From Cricetomys ansorgei (taxonomy: Eukaryota; Chordata; Mammalia; Rodentia; Nesomyidae), in the NCBI GenBank assembly GCA_026225945.1, contig JAMJFZ010001133.1, forward strand, positions 12,465,501-12,529,500: DNA of 64,000 nt, written 5' to 3'. The notes below the pieces were generated by a model. That model did no database searches and was not told where the DNA came from. It was given only the letters and a program-made list of their open reading frames with translations. Shown here piece after piece: positions 33,651-45,516 of the stretch. The translations under genes were made by a program, and so were the position numbers. Position 1 is the stretch's first letter, and every line of letters starts with the position of its first letter.

Positions 33651-35788
33651 ACATTTTTATTTATTTCTTAAGAACTGATTGTATTTTCCAACTATTTATT
33701 CTTTTGGTTTTTCAAATACTGTAACATGGAAATGAAATCCCTGTTCCAGTCACCAGGATAGAATTAGAAACACCATCCTTGAAGCAGAACAGAAGCTGAA
33801 TTGCTTGGCTCAAGCAGGACACCCTTTCTGTTTTCCTTCTGTGCTGGGATTGAACCACAGACCTGCACCCGGGCACCCTGAGGGGCTTTGCACGTGCCAC
33901 ACACACACACTCCAGCACAACCAGCGGCCTGCACCCAGGCATCCTGCTTCTATTCTTATTCTTGAACATAAATGTAACACACAAGGAAAAGAAAGTTTCT
34001 TGCCATGAATGCAATTCAGTATTATATTTCTAATTAAATAGCAATGAGACGAGAGCTTCTTAGGTACTGAGTTTTCATTCAAACCTCACTATGTTTTGAG
34101 CTATTACTAATATGTCTTTGTAGAGAAAACAGCCAACAAAGACACTAGGTTTATATCCCATTTATCAATGCTATATAAAGTGTTAAGACAAGTGGCTTTG
34201 TCTTTATTTCAACTAATTATTTCATGACTTTTGGCATTTGATATCCTAGAAGATTTTTAGTAAGACAGTTCAGTACATTTGGCTTGGTATTTTTAAGTGG
34301 ATATATGCATTTGAAATGGAAAGATTACTTACAAAATCTATTGACATTGTCCTAAAAGATAACATCTTTGAATGTACATAATATTAATAGGAAACCTAAT
34401 TCTTAAATAATAACCATCTATATACATATTTACTGCCTATTAGTAAATGAATAATTGAATAAGCAGATGGGTGATTCGTGGATTTGTGAATTTCCTAGCA
34501 GAGTCCCCTATGTCTAGAATAACTTTTCCCTTTTGTTTCCTGTCAGAATTTTCTCCTACCACTAAAGCCCTGTTAATGCTCAGAGCCTATAATTCCCAGT
34601 AGTCCCTGAAAATTTTGTCCAGATATCTCAAGTATAAATACAGACAAAGGCCCGTGAAGTTCTGCTTTGCAGGTGTGTGAAGAAGGCCTGTCTTTGGAGC
34701 CAGACAGTAAACACCTTTAAGAAATGATGTTTATGTGATATGAATTTGCAACTGAATTAGATTTCTATCGATGTTATGCCTCTGCAATTAAGCAGAGTTC
34801 ATTTTTCATATTTTCACAATGCCATACTTGTGACAGATGACTCCTAGCATGGTTATTTAATGAAGCCAACTGATAATAACATCCCCTTTACATATGTGTA
34901 TGACGAATGCCACACATTTTCTTACTTTAAAAATAATTTTCCAGTTGTCCTTCAACAGATAGATCTTTTGGTCACCTAGTTGCTGTGGAGACCTCCTCGT
35001 CACAGGTCCTATAACCAATCATTGGCGTGCTTTGATTTAAATGCTGCTATGCCAGAACTCCTTAAGTTTTTCATTCCATTGTGCGATGAGGGAAGAAGTT
35101 AGAATTGAAAGAGCCCAGACACACTGTTTCCCAGGAATGCGTGCTGTACCAAAAGAAGCCACAGCCTCTGTCCATGATTATATTTAGCAAATTAGGTCGA
35201 GAGTTCATGTCCTGAATTTGACAGAACATGATGATCCATTGTCGGGGGTATGAGTTTTGCTTTATTTTTGGTCTTTCTATTGTGTAGAATTGAACTTTGG
35301 AAGTTACAAACTAAAGTTTATTTGCTTCAGAAGCAGTTGGTTGGGCTGTTCAATATTCATTTTTTGAGTAAATAAACCAGTATGTAACGATTGCATTTTG
35401 TCTTTTCTCTGTTGCTCTACTCAACCTCTTTGTTTTAATGCATTTGTCTTTAGTATCTGGTCACATACAAGTAGGAATTCTCAAAATACAACGGAAAGGT
35501 GAACAGAGAAACTTAGTGCATGTATGTTAGCCACAGTGTGGAGAACTCATCATGTTTTACATAATGTCACCACTTTGAGCATCTTGTTAGGCACTCCAAA
35601 GACTACTCTGAAAGCACACATTAGGTGCTTTCCTGCAGCCATTTAAGTTCAAGTACACCTGAGTCATGTTGAATTTCACACATCACCCAATATATACAGA
35701 AGCATGTATCACATACATACACCTTATATTTATGTATGTACACACACACACACACACACACACACAAATATATATTAAATAAGAAGTA
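33651..35788. other. Unique DNA with possible regulatory patch
   Basis: No clear repeat apart from a short CA run (33898-33910) and a (CA)n microsatellite at 35741-35767. 'gttgctgtggagac' (34979-34992) resembles an RFX X-box half-match, and 'ccaatcattgg' (35015-35025) is a symmetric CCAAT/ATTGG pair. A TATA-like 'gtataaata' lies at 34633. Confidence 0.35.
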
Positions 35789-35985
35789 ATGCTGGTGAAA
35801 TAGGATCAGTAGATAAAGGCACTTGCCAGAAAGCCTAATGACCTGAGTTTTCTCCCTAGGACCCACATTGCAGGAGAGAACTGACTCCAGTCATTGTCTT
35901 CTGACCTCTACAAACCTGTTGTGGTGTGTGCTAACAAACACACATAGACACACACAATAAATAACTTTAATAAAAATACATAAAA
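35789..35985 (+). repeat. B3/B4-related SINE
   Basis: 'gctggtgaaataggatcagtagataaaggcacttgcc' (tRNA-like head), 'cctgagttttctccctaggacccac', 'cattgtcttctgacctctac' and a CA-rich tail ending 'aataaataactttaataaa'. Confidence 0.75.
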
Positions 35986-36742
35986 GCCTGTAGTGAATGG
36001 AGTTCACTACAGTAGTGAAGAGTAGGAACCTGCTTATAGCTTGTCAGAATTTTTCTTTTTGTGGTTTATACAGAGTGATCAGAGTGAGCACCTGTAAGGC
36101 TCCAATGGCCTCTAAAATTAAGGAGAAGGACTTCTCCGTATGTGCCATGTGAAAGGGAAATGTTGGCAGAGGGGAAGGGCGTATTTGCTTATCTGGTTCA
36201 TTTTAACCTCACTGCTCAATGTTTTGATTTGCAGTATGCGGGCACTTGGAGAGCTGAGCTGCATTTTTATTTAGTATTCCAGCACGTTCCTGGAACAAAG
36301 TGAGCCAGCAAATGATTTTGCCCTTTCATGAATAAAAGACGCTTTAATTTAAAAGCATTTCATTATAACAGTGCTTATGATAAATATCTTTCTATCGTGT
36401 GAAAACATCAATAGCTTCAACCTGAATAGTTAGAGCTGCCTTGTGTTCTGCTGTGCTTTGCAGTGAACCATTAAACCAGAACTTAAAACCTAACTGCATA
36501 AAACACTTACATACGTTCCTTTTGTTTTGTGCTTTTCTGTAGTTGAAAATTTTTGTACATTTATATATTGCAAGTTGATCCCTTTTAGCTTAATGCTCAT
36601 AATTATTCACAAAATACAGAAGACCTGTTTCAAATGACAGCCTGTTAGTTTCTGATTGAGTAGAAGAATATCTACAGAGCAAAGTTATAACCTGTTGAGA
36701 AATCCTAAACAGACTGAGTATTTGAAATGATCTATTGTTAGG

Positions 36743-36753
36743 TAACACACACA

Positions 36754-36798
<45 letters not shown>

Positions 36799-36840
36799 AT
36801 ATGGTATATAAACATGTATATATGTGTGTGACACACATAT

Positions 36841-36891
<51 letters not shown>
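36743..36891. repeat. Twin (CA)n arrays around a TA-rich spacer
   Basis: A CA array (36743-36796), then about 50 bases of TATATG/CATATG-type sequence, then a second CA array (36845-36891). The minus-strand frames of 63-100 codons here are poly-CV products of the repeat. Flanks 35986-36742 and 36892-37610 are unique. Confidence 0.95.
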
Positions 36892-36892
<1 letters not shown>

Positions 36893-37613
36893 CCAAAGCA
36901 GGATTTGTTTCTGATTCTTTAAAGAACATTTCTCAGTGGGTAAATTACTTTCTTATATAGATCTGGAGACAATCTAAGATCCTCCCACCATATAGATACG
37001 ACAGGATTGCAAGTCAAATATTGAGAGTGATTAATGACTTCTGTTCATAAAGCACATTGCATCCCTTCCTTTTTCTAAGTGCTCCTGGGACTTGTGGAAT
37101 TTAGTTAGGTAACTTTAATCATAGTGAAATAAATGTAAATTGAAGCAGAAACAGTGGCTGTCCAAAGGGTTGCATGTACTTCTGACACAGCTATAGCGGT
37201 TGATCGTCTCTGTCGCGTAGACTCTGTGCTCCCTTTACGTATAGATAGGAGCTTTTCATTTTCAAGTAGGTTCTGGGATTCAGATGCTTAGAGAATACCA
37301 CCCAGAGTTACCAGGCATAACTGCAGATCCCTGTTTTCTAAACCATGCCAGGGCATTCCATATATAGGAATGTGGTGAAGTTATGCACTTATGAACTTAC
37401 AGAAAATTGTGGTAAGATCATTCTGATAGTTAACTGAGGTTGATATATTGCTAATATTGATGTTATTGATCATAGGTGACAATATTTTTACAAGTTTAAA
37501 AATTTAATTTCCACTCATACAATAAATGCATTCCATTTATTTCCTTGACACCCTTAGCAACACTTTCAGTGTTTGGCAATTATTTGAAGTGTAAATGTAA
37601 GATTAACCAATAT

Positions 37614-37681
37614 AAAATATATATTATATATATATTTATATATATTATACACACACAAACACACAGACACACACACACACA
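37614..37681. repeat. TA-rich then CA-rich low-complexity tract
   Basis: ATATATTATATATATATTTATA followed by CA repeats with AAAC and AGAC interruptions. Confidence 0.9.
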
Positions 37682-37850
37682 CTTAACAATCCATTTTCTC
37701 TTTAGTGTTACCCTAGAATAGATAAAATAAATTAGAATAGTATGTTTATCTTTTGGAGAATACGTTTTCTATGTTGAGCATCAACATGTATTTTGTATGG
37801 TAGAAGAAGGGTGAGCTGGATTTCTTCTGGTTTTTGTGAAAACAGTGATT

Positions 37851-38070
37851 GGGGCCGAAGAGATGGCTCTGTGGTTAAGACCACTGCCTGCTATAGTTGT
37901 AAACCCAGGTTTAGTTCCAAGCACCCACACTGGCAACTGAAAACAGCCTGCAACTCCAGGTTCAGGGGCTCTGATGCCGGCTTGGGACCTCCATATGGTC
38001 CTGCATGCATATGGGGCACCGACACACACTCAGGCATGCACATATACATAAAATAAATAAATGAACACTT
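37851..38070 (+). repeat. B3-type SINE
   Basis: Head 'ggggccgaagagatggctctgtggttaagaccactgcctgc' shows boxes A and B of the tRNA-like promoter. Body 'gcaactccaggttcaggggctctgatgcc', tail 'aaataaataaatgaac'. Confidence 0.9.
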
Positions 38071-38489
38071 AAAAAGGAAAACAATTGCTAATGCATTTTG
38101 TTTCCTATTTTGCTTTTATTTCTGGTAGCTGCGATTCCATCATGCATTCCTCCCAGACAACCCCTGTTCCTCCTCGCACTGTCCGGTCCTGATAAGGCTT
38201 TAAGCGTTCTCTTTGGTGTATCTTTCAGTGTACGTCGACAATGAACTTTCTCATTTTGATTATTGACTTTGTAAAAATGTTTTGTTTCCTGTTTAAAGTT
38301 ATTTTAAGTATTTAGAGCATCCTTGGCTGGGAACTCATTTTCTGTCTGCACTTTTATGGAATTCAATTCATGCTTAATTCAGTCATTTGTCTTGAGAAGT
38401 CAGTTATAATTTTGAATTGTTTATTTTTACTTGTTTTTATCTTTACGTTAGCTGTTTTTAATGTTTTCTGTTAGTATTTCATTTAGTTT

Positions 38490-38645
38490 TGGTTTGTTTG
38501 CTTGTCTGTTGACAAGGTCTCACTATGTAGCTCTGGCTGTCCTGGAACTCACTATGTAGACCAGGCTGGCTATAAACTGACAGAGGATTGCCTGTTTCTG
38601 CCTCCTGAGTGCTGGGACTAAAGGCTTTGACCACCATGCCCTGCA
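38490..38645 (-). repeat. B1 SINE
   Basis: 'acaaggtctcactatgtagctctggctgtcctggaactcactatgtagaccaggctggc' and 'ctgcctcctgagtgctgggactaaaggc' are reversed B1. Confidence 0.9.
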
Positions 38646-38659
38646 TCATTTTGTTTAGA

Positions 38660-38868
38660 TTTTTAAAAGATTTTATGTTTATGAGTGTTAGCTGCACGTA
38701 TGTCTGCGCACCACATGCATGTGGTGCCCTCAGAGGCCAGAAGGCGTAAACGGCCCTGTAGCTGGAAAGGTTGTGAGCAAGGCTTCATGTGGGTGCTGGG
38801 ACTGAACCCAGGCTCTTGCAAAAGCAGCCAGTTCTTTTAATTGCTGAGCCTTCTCTCCAGCCCCCCAG
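38660..38868 (-). repeat. B3-type SINE
   Basis: Begins 'aagattttatgtttatg', contains 'gggtgctgggactgaacccaggctc' and ends 'attgctgagccttctctccagcccc'. It lies head to tail with the B1 before it, both reversed. Confidence 0.9.
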
Positions 38869-39430
38869 CATTTAATTTATTAGTTATAAAATAATATGCC
38901 TTGTATTTCTCCTGCTTAACTCACAGAACACTTTATAGTGTGATTTGATACATCTCAATGGCTTTTGAAAGCTTGGGGCTATTCTGTCTTCATATACAAT
39001 TTTGCATCATGATTTTTTCTCCATTAAATTCATAGCATGTATATGTCTAGATTTTTTGTACTCCGTGGCATGTTGTTAATATCATTTAATTCTTCTTTTA
39101 ATGAATTTTCTAACAATTTCTGCTTTTTGTATCTTGATCTGGGCATTTTTAGGGTCCTGTTTTCCTAAAATGAGCCCCCCCCACACACACATGCTGCTGT
39201 AGCTTCTGTTAAACTAGTTTCTTGAGTCTTTCATTCCATTGCTGAGTTTTTACTTCAGGTTTTCCATTTAGTTACTCATATTTTTGCAGCCTTCATGAGT
39301 TTTCCCTTATCTTATGACTATTCTTGAATTTTACCTGTACTTTAAAATGCATGCTTATAACTCCAGTCACAAAGTTACGTGTACATATATTTTCATGGAA
39401 TGCTTTCATTTTCATTTTAAGATAAAATGG
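38869..39430. other. AT-rich DNA, possible decayed repeat
   Basis: T-rich text with no assignment; may be an old reversed LINE but I cannot show it. A short CCCC-CACACA run lies at 39174-39190. Confidence 0.3.
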
Positions 39431-39435
39431 ACGTG

Positions 39436-39615
39436 GTAGGGTTGTGGAGAGATGACTCAGGGGTTAAGAGCTCTTGCTGCTCTTGTGGAAGACTTGGGTT
39501 CAGTTCCCAGATCCTCTATAGCGCTTCACAACCATCTGTAACTCCAGTTCCAGGGGATCCAATGCTCTCTTTTGCCCCCTGTGAGCACTGTAGGCGCAGG
39601 GTACACAGACATGCT
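39436..39615 (+). repeat. B3-type SINE, 3' truncated
   Basis: 'ggttgtggagagatgactcaggggttaagagctcttgctgctcttgtggaag' and 'cagttccaggggatccaatgctctc'. Its tail is replaced directly by the LTR-like repeat that starts near 39616. Confidence 0.88.
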
Positions 39616-40001
39616 GTGCCAGCTAGTTTTATGTTAACTTGATGCAAAATGTAGTCATTTTGAAAGAGGGACCTCCAATTGAGAAAATGTTCCCACTAGC
39701 CTAGCTTGTGGGCAACCCTGTAGTGCCAGTTTTCTTGATTTCTTATAGATGTGGGAGGCCTCGCTCACCCCTGTGCTGGTGGTTCTAGGTGTTAACAAGA
39801 AACCAGGTTGAGCAAGACATGGGAACAAGCCAGTAAGCAACGTTCTTCCTATGGCCTCTGTTTCATTTCCTGCCGTGAGTTCATGCCCCAATTTCTCTGG
39901 ATGATGGACTGTGTGCTGTGAGATGAAACAATCCTTTTCTTCCCCAAGTTGCTTTTGGTTATGATGTTTCATGTCAGCAATAGAAACCCTAACTAAGACA
40001 A
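39616..40001 (+). repeat. LTR-like rodent repeat (TGTCAACTTGACA type)
   Basis: Reads TGCCAGCTAGTTTTATGTTAACTTGATGC at the start and 'agcaatagaaaccctaactaagaca' at the end, so it is full length, about 386 bp. The interior has 'tgagcaagacatgggaacaagccagtaagcaacg'. The 148-codon minus-strand frame at 39655-40101 lies mostly in this repeat. Confidence 0.75.
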
Positions 40002-40264
40002 TGGGTATCAGAAAAATTGAAAATTGCAAAAATTTGTCACTCTCTGCTAGAGAGTAGGGTTCATCTTCTCTAATGGACCTGTGAGAGTGAATCATTGTCA
40101 CCCGTGAATTTGGGTGACCGGAGGCTCATGTTTGGGCTTTGTAGCCCTGGTTTGACTTAGTTTCCATTCTCCAAGAATGCAGGTTACCTGAGCACTTTAA
40201 TAGAGTTTAAGGAAGCCAGTTCTTTAGTGAAGGTTTGTGTAAGTAGCTTTCTCTCATTGTAGCA

Positions 40265-40575
40265 AATGTCTGGGGTAATAAATGAAGAAAGAATTATTTT
40301 GGGTTATAGTTAGTGGTTTCAATACATTGTTGACTGTCCTGCTGTTTGGGAGGTCAGGAGCGCCATATCAGGAGTGGGTGGCAGTACCAACTCATATCCA
40401 AAAGAGAAACAATGGGAAAGAGGAAGAGATCTGGACCCTACAGACCACCTAAGGGCATGGCCCCAGAGACTTAGAGGCCTCTCATTATGTGTCTTCCTTT
40501 AACAATTTAACCCCGACCAATAATATCCTGGATTAGGGACCAAATTTTTAACAAATAGGCTCTTAGAAGATGCTA
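40265..40575 (-). repeat. MaLR/LTR-like repeat, reversed and diverged
   Basis: 'gggcatggccccagagacttagaggcctctc', 'caatttaaccccgaccaataatatcctggattagggaccaaattttt' run in the order of a reversed mammalian MaLR-type LTR. Moderate support. Confidence 0.4.
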
Positions 40576-42949
40576 GAAGGATGAATTTGGTCTCCTCTTC
40601 TCATTGTGAAGTTGGTCACTGACCGCTTTCCTAAGTCTGCAGTTCTCATTCCTCTTTACTTCGCTGATAACCCTAAAACTTTAAACTAAAGCACCACTGA
40701 GCATTACGTGCATTACGTTTATCCAGCATCTCACCAAGACATAGGGACTTTGTAGAAGGTCCTTCCGTCTGTGAGGAGTTCCTCCATCTAGGATGTTGGA
40801 ACTTCAAGTCCCAAGTAAGTCAGAAACTCATCTTGTTTTTAGTTACATTGCTCTTCTTAATGTTTTCAGAAGAAATGATTCCATCACGGTCAGAGACTTG
40901 TTGCTTTTGTTTGTTTTGTTTTGCTTTTATAAACTTGGATACTTATTTCAAAACATTAAGTTAAAATGTCTAAAACAAAAACATTCATATGATAAAATAA
41001 TAATTCATAATTCAACCCATAGAGATGACTATGGCATAGTAATCAACATAGATACTTTTAGTTAGTATCTAAATCTAAATGTTAGTGTCATTAACCTGCC
41101 ATTCTTTTATTGCCACCAAAAGTAATGCTCTGTATCAAGATTCACCAACTCTTCAACACGGAGACCTTATCGATCATTTGAATCTACTTTGCATTAGATA
41201 AGTTTTGAGTGCAGCAATATGAATGCAGCACAAACAAATGAGAAGTTCTAAGCAATTCTCTCTTATAAAAAGAAAGCGCACCATCAACTGCACTAAAGAA
41301 GAAGCAACATGAAAACAGTAGAATTTGATCTTTTTGTCAATGAGCTGAGATGTTATATTGTTATATTGTGAGTGAGCTTCCTTTGAAATAAATACAAAGG
41401 AATGGGAATGTGTTAAGATCACTACTCTTTGTGGTGTAGGTATAATTAACTGGTCCTTAATAACTTTGGTTAAGGCTTGATTCAATATGTAACCTGAAAG
41501 TGTTCCTACTGACAGACTAAACACTGTATTAGGTGCAGATTAAAAGATACTTTACAGATTTGCCTATCAACCATTCACCCATTTTCTGTCTACAATACCA
41601 TTATTATAACATATGATTAATATATGTACTACTTATATTCAATGTGACCTGAATGAATCATATCCTGTTTATACTGTGTGCAGTGTGGGTTGTCATTGAC
41701 ACATTTGTTCATTGGTCGATTGGTTTTAAATATAAACTATAGTTGCAGCCTGTGACAAAGAAAGGTAATATTGTATAAAGTGAATACTGTCTTCCTAAAA
41801 CACACTTGACCAGGACTGCCTTTTACACTGCCTGGCCTCAGTTCAGTGCTGACATAGTTAGAGTTAGGCTGGGAGTCTCAATATTCTAGACCTGGATATG
41901 GTAAGGGATCCACCCCCCATTCTCCTTCCAATTTAATGTATGTTAAACTCAGTGAAGTTCTTCTAGATGTTATGCCCAGAAGACAATGTGGAGCTCTTAG
42001 ACTCATTGGTGGTTGGTCATGGCTATAATAGTCAGCCCACAACTTGGTGTCTTGATTTGCGAATGGTCCTTAACCATTTGGAACTATGTGTACTACCACA
42101 CAACGGAGCTCACTGCGTGGTCAGCAACATAAACCTCAGGATAACCTGGGACACATACAGGACAGGCTTCCTTTCCGGAGGAACATCCTGACTGTCAGCT
42201 CTGAGATTCATCCAAGCTGTAAATCATTCAATTGCTTATTGACATGGACCTCAAGGTCATTCTTTAGTAACTGGTTCCTGAGAGAGAGTGGACTGGGGCT
42301 GAGAAAAGAAAGAAGATAGGAAAGTTTGGGAACTGCAAGTCTTACACAAGCTGATGGTCCATGGAAACAAATTTATTAAGAACTACGATATCTTATATGA
42401 AGTCTGTAAGGGAGAAATGGGGCAAAGTCAGTGGAAAGTTATCCTATAGTGGGACAAAGTCAGCACTAAGCCAATCAAACAATGTTGTACAAAATGAACA
42501 CAGGATATCCCAAGTAACTCCCAGACCAGTATACAGTGGCACTGTGACTGATGACTCCAGTGTCTTCCAGTGTGTGTATAGGGGGGTGTCAGGTTCCCAT
42601 GAACTGAAACTTTTGTTCCTTCAAAGCCCTGACCCCAACCCAAACAGGATCTGCCAGGTCTGTCTGCCCCTGGGCAAGGACACAGAATGAGCATGCTCTT
42701 TGTCCTTTCATCAGGGCCTCTGAAAAAGCCTTGAATCAGCCTGGTCTCCAGCAGATTATGCTCAGAAGCATTCCATAGAGTGGGCAAAGCATAGTTTCTG
42801 AATCAGTTATGATACCAACTGATAGCAACATGGGCAAGCCAGAAGCCACATAATCAGAAATCTCACTTTACTCCTGAGCTTCTCTCCTATTAGCACCCTG
42901 AGTCTCCATGACTACAAACGCAGCTTCCAGAGAATTTACAAGTTTCGAC
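40576..42949. other. Unique DNA, no gene seen
   Basis: About 2.4 kb without a recognised repeat. Open frames of 74-119 codons (41174-41524 -, 42361-42690 +, 42428-42787 -) overlap on opposite strands and resemble no family. Confidence 0.4.
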
Positions 42950-43160
42950 TAGGATCTGGCAATGGTCTGTGGTGACGTCTCAGCCAGCTTCCTGGTATAT
43001 TTGGAATGAGATAAGCATATTTCTCCATAGGCAGTGGGGTGTCTTCTGTGAGCTAGGAAGCCAGCCTCCACCAGACACAAAATCAGCAGACACCTTCATT
43101 TCAGCCTTCAGAACATTCTAGCTTCCCTTACAAACAAATAAGAAACACGAGGAACAAAAT
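42950..43160 (+). repeat. MaLR LTR fragment (MST/MLT1-like)
   Basis: 'cttctgtgagctaggaagccagcctccaccagacacaaaatcagcagacaccttcatttcagccttcagaac' follows the well-known MaLR segment (gaaccaggaagcaggccctcaccagacaccgaatctgc...). Confidence 0.6.
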
Positions 43161-43489
43161 TCTGTTGCTTACACACCATCTTCTTTGTGTGGGACCAATC
43201 ATCCAACCTTTCTCCCCTTTCATTTTCAGTTGTTTGAACTTGATTTATATGAAGTCTGCTTCCTGGTTTAAATTTTCCCTGGGCACCATGCCAACCAATG
43301 AGAAATCCCTACCCAGCTTTCTGTGCTTACAGGTTTAATTTTCAGTTAGTGACTATCGTATGAAGAAAGTCTTATATGTGTACTTTTGAGGCTGGTTTCC
43401 CTACCTTAACACAGTGCCCGTGAGACTCATCTCAGGGCATTGTGGGAATCAAAGATTTGTGTCTATTTTATAATCAGTATGGATGAGCT

Positions 43490-44070
43490 AGCTTATGTTT
43501 AACCACTCACCCATTGGAGGTCATTGGCTTACCTCCAGGTGTTTTTTCTTTTTTCTTTCTGTCACCAATAAAGTGGATGCAACCATCTGTGTGCGGGGTA
43601 TCTTCATTTATTTGGGCTACCTGCCCAGTGTGTAAATATTGACTTGTCATGTTTATGTCTTTAATAAAGTGCTACCTCTCAGGGTGTCTCTCCACTTCAA
43701 AGTCTCACCAGCCATGCCTGAAGGATCTGGGATTTCCACCTCTTATCAGCAACCTTGGTACTTTAAATCATTTTGAACTTCAAATATTCTATCCGTGATC
43801 CTTCAGTGTGGTATCAGTTTGTGTTTGTCCAATGGCTAATGATGATAGCACCTTTCTATATCCGTCCTTGCCGTATGGATTCCACTTTCAGTTCAGTATC
43901 CTCTTATCTTTTGTCCATTTTCCAAATTCTTCGTATACCTTGTGTATTAGTTATTTGCCAGATACTGGCTGGCAAATATTTTCAACTATGTAGATTGCTA
44001 TTTTTCACCTTAAGATCCTAAGAAATATTTTAGTTTTGATGAAATCCAACTTAACCATTTTTTTCCATGT
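43490..44070 (-). repeat. Old L1 fragment, reversed
   Basis: 'tgtccaatggctaatgatgatagcacctttc', 'tttgtccattttccaaattcttcg', 'ttatttgccagatactggctggcaaatattttc' and 'agttttgatgaaatccaacttaacc' are the reversed wording of the 3' part of an ancient mammalian L1 (L1M-type). Many changes, consistent with great age. Confidence 0.65.
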
Positions 44071-44206
44071 GTATCTTCTTTTCTTCTAGTTTTCCTTTCC
44101 CCCCATTTTTGTCGTGCATGGGATTGACCTTAAAGTACACTAGGTGAGGCAAATACTTTGCCACTGATATACATTTATTTCTGTTGACATACAGGTTTGT
44201 CATAAA

Positions 44207-44290
44207 ATAACTATATATATATATATGCATATATATCACTTGACAATATATATTTACTATATATGTACACACATATATCTTTGCAGTACC
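44207..44290. repeat. TA-rich low-complexity tract
   Basis: Alternating TATATATGCATATATA and related text; prone to hairpins. Confidence 0.8.
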
Positions 44291-44649
44291 AGGTACTATA
44301 GATGTTTTATACATATATACCAGGTACCTGACAGTTATGATGAAGAAGCAGGATTAAATAATGCATGATTTTTTTTTCTAGAAGTAGACTGTATTTTATT
44401 CAATTTTTTTATCATCCTGGAGTTTCCACTGACATAACCCATCAACAGAGTTGCAGGAGAAAACACAAACATCAAAACACATTAAGATGCATTTTATTTT
44501 CTGGTTGCAGAAATTGGGTATAAGTGAAAATGTGTGTCTGAAAGTCATCATTTAGACAAACTAACAAAAAAAAAAAGGTATTTCACACTCTAATTGGTTT
44601 GCAGGTAAATTTTCTTGAGAGGAGGTAAGATTGTAATTGGTAGACTTTG

Positions 44650-44948
44650 AAGGTTGGCAGCATCTGAGAGATGTGGAAGTATCATGCACACCTCAGTGTT
44701 TGCTCTTCACTGTTAATTTGGTTGAATTTAGAACCACCAGGTTGGCACACTTCTGGGTACGCTTGTGAGGATGTTTCTAGGAGGGATTACTTGAGGAATG
44801 AAGACTCATCCTGCATGGTTCCATTCCACGGGCTGGGGTTCCAGACTCCAGTGAAAGGCAAGAGCCTGATGCTGGCCAGCTCTCTGCTTCTTGATTCTTG
44901 AACTCTGCTGTGCCTCCCCACCATGGTGGGCTGTACCCTCAGATCCGA
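44650..44948 (+). repeat. LTR-like rodent repeat, related family
   Basis: 'tgtgaggatgtttctaggagggattacttgagg', 'ccacgggctggggttccagactccagtgaaa' and 'ccccaccatggtgggctgtaccctcag' match a common rodent repeat of the same general type as the TGTCAACTTGACA family. It is cut at its 3' end by a SINE tail. Confidence 0.5.
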
Positions 44949-45055
44949 TACTGTCTTCTGACCTCAGCAGGCACTCCAGGCAAGCGGTGCACAGACATAC
45001 ACACAGACGAAGCACCAATGCACATAAACTAAAAATAAATATTAAGTGTTTAAAA
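44949..45055 (+). repeat. B3-type SINE, 3' half
   Basis: 'actgtcttctgacctcagcaggcactcc', 'gaagcaccaatgcacataaactaaaaataaata' form the 3' half and tail; the 5' half is missing. Confidence 0.75.
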
Positions 45056-45059
45056 AAGA

Positions 45060-45162
45060 ATTCTTGTTAGGGAGGGACAGGAGAGGGTAGGGGAGAACAA
45101 TCAGAATGTATTATATACATATATGAAATTGTCACAGAATAAACCTAACAAAAAAGTTTCAA
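45060..45162 (+). repeat. Possible L1 3' end
   Basis: 'gggagggacaggagagggtagggg...gtattatatacatatatgaaattgtcacagaataaa' resembles rodent L1 3' tails. Short and uncertain. Confidence 0.35.
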
Positions 45163-45327
45163 AATGAGACGCAAACATTTCTCATTTAAAATATTTCTAG
45201 CCCTCTTTCTCTCCCTTATGTAGGCTTTAATTAAACACACATTTTGGTGATTGGATGTGTTCCCTAGCTCACTGGTGTTTTCAAAAATCTTTCTTTTTCT
45301 CTATGCTGAGTTGTGTAATTTCTTTTA

Positions 45328-45328
<1 letters not shown>

Positions 45329-45371
<43 letters not shown>

Positions 45372-45516
45372 CGCCATGGAGGTCAAAAGCATTGGATTCC
45401 CCTGAAACTGGAGTTACAGACAGTTATGAGCCACCTGATGTGGGTGCTTGGGTGTGGGCATGAGTCCTCTGGAAGACAGTGTATGCCTTTAAATGCTGAG
45501 CAGTCTCTCTTGCTCC
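45329..45516 (-). repeat. B3-type SINE with (GT)n(GC)n tail
   Basis: The GT tract (45332-45362) passes into 'gtgcgcgcgcgcgcc' (to about 45375). The B3 body follows: 'attcccctgaaactggagttacagacagttatgagcc' and 'tgcctttaaatgctgagcagtctctcttgctccc'. The element is reversed, so the GT/GC tract is its expanded 3' tail. Confidence 0.8.

Noticed and set aside
39655..40101. 148-codon minus-strand frame
   Set aside because: Almost all of it is the LTR-like rodent repeat at 39616-40001.
42361..42787. Overlapping 109- and 119-codon frames on opposite strands
   Set aside because: Mutually overlapping, no family resemblance, no splice context that I can support.
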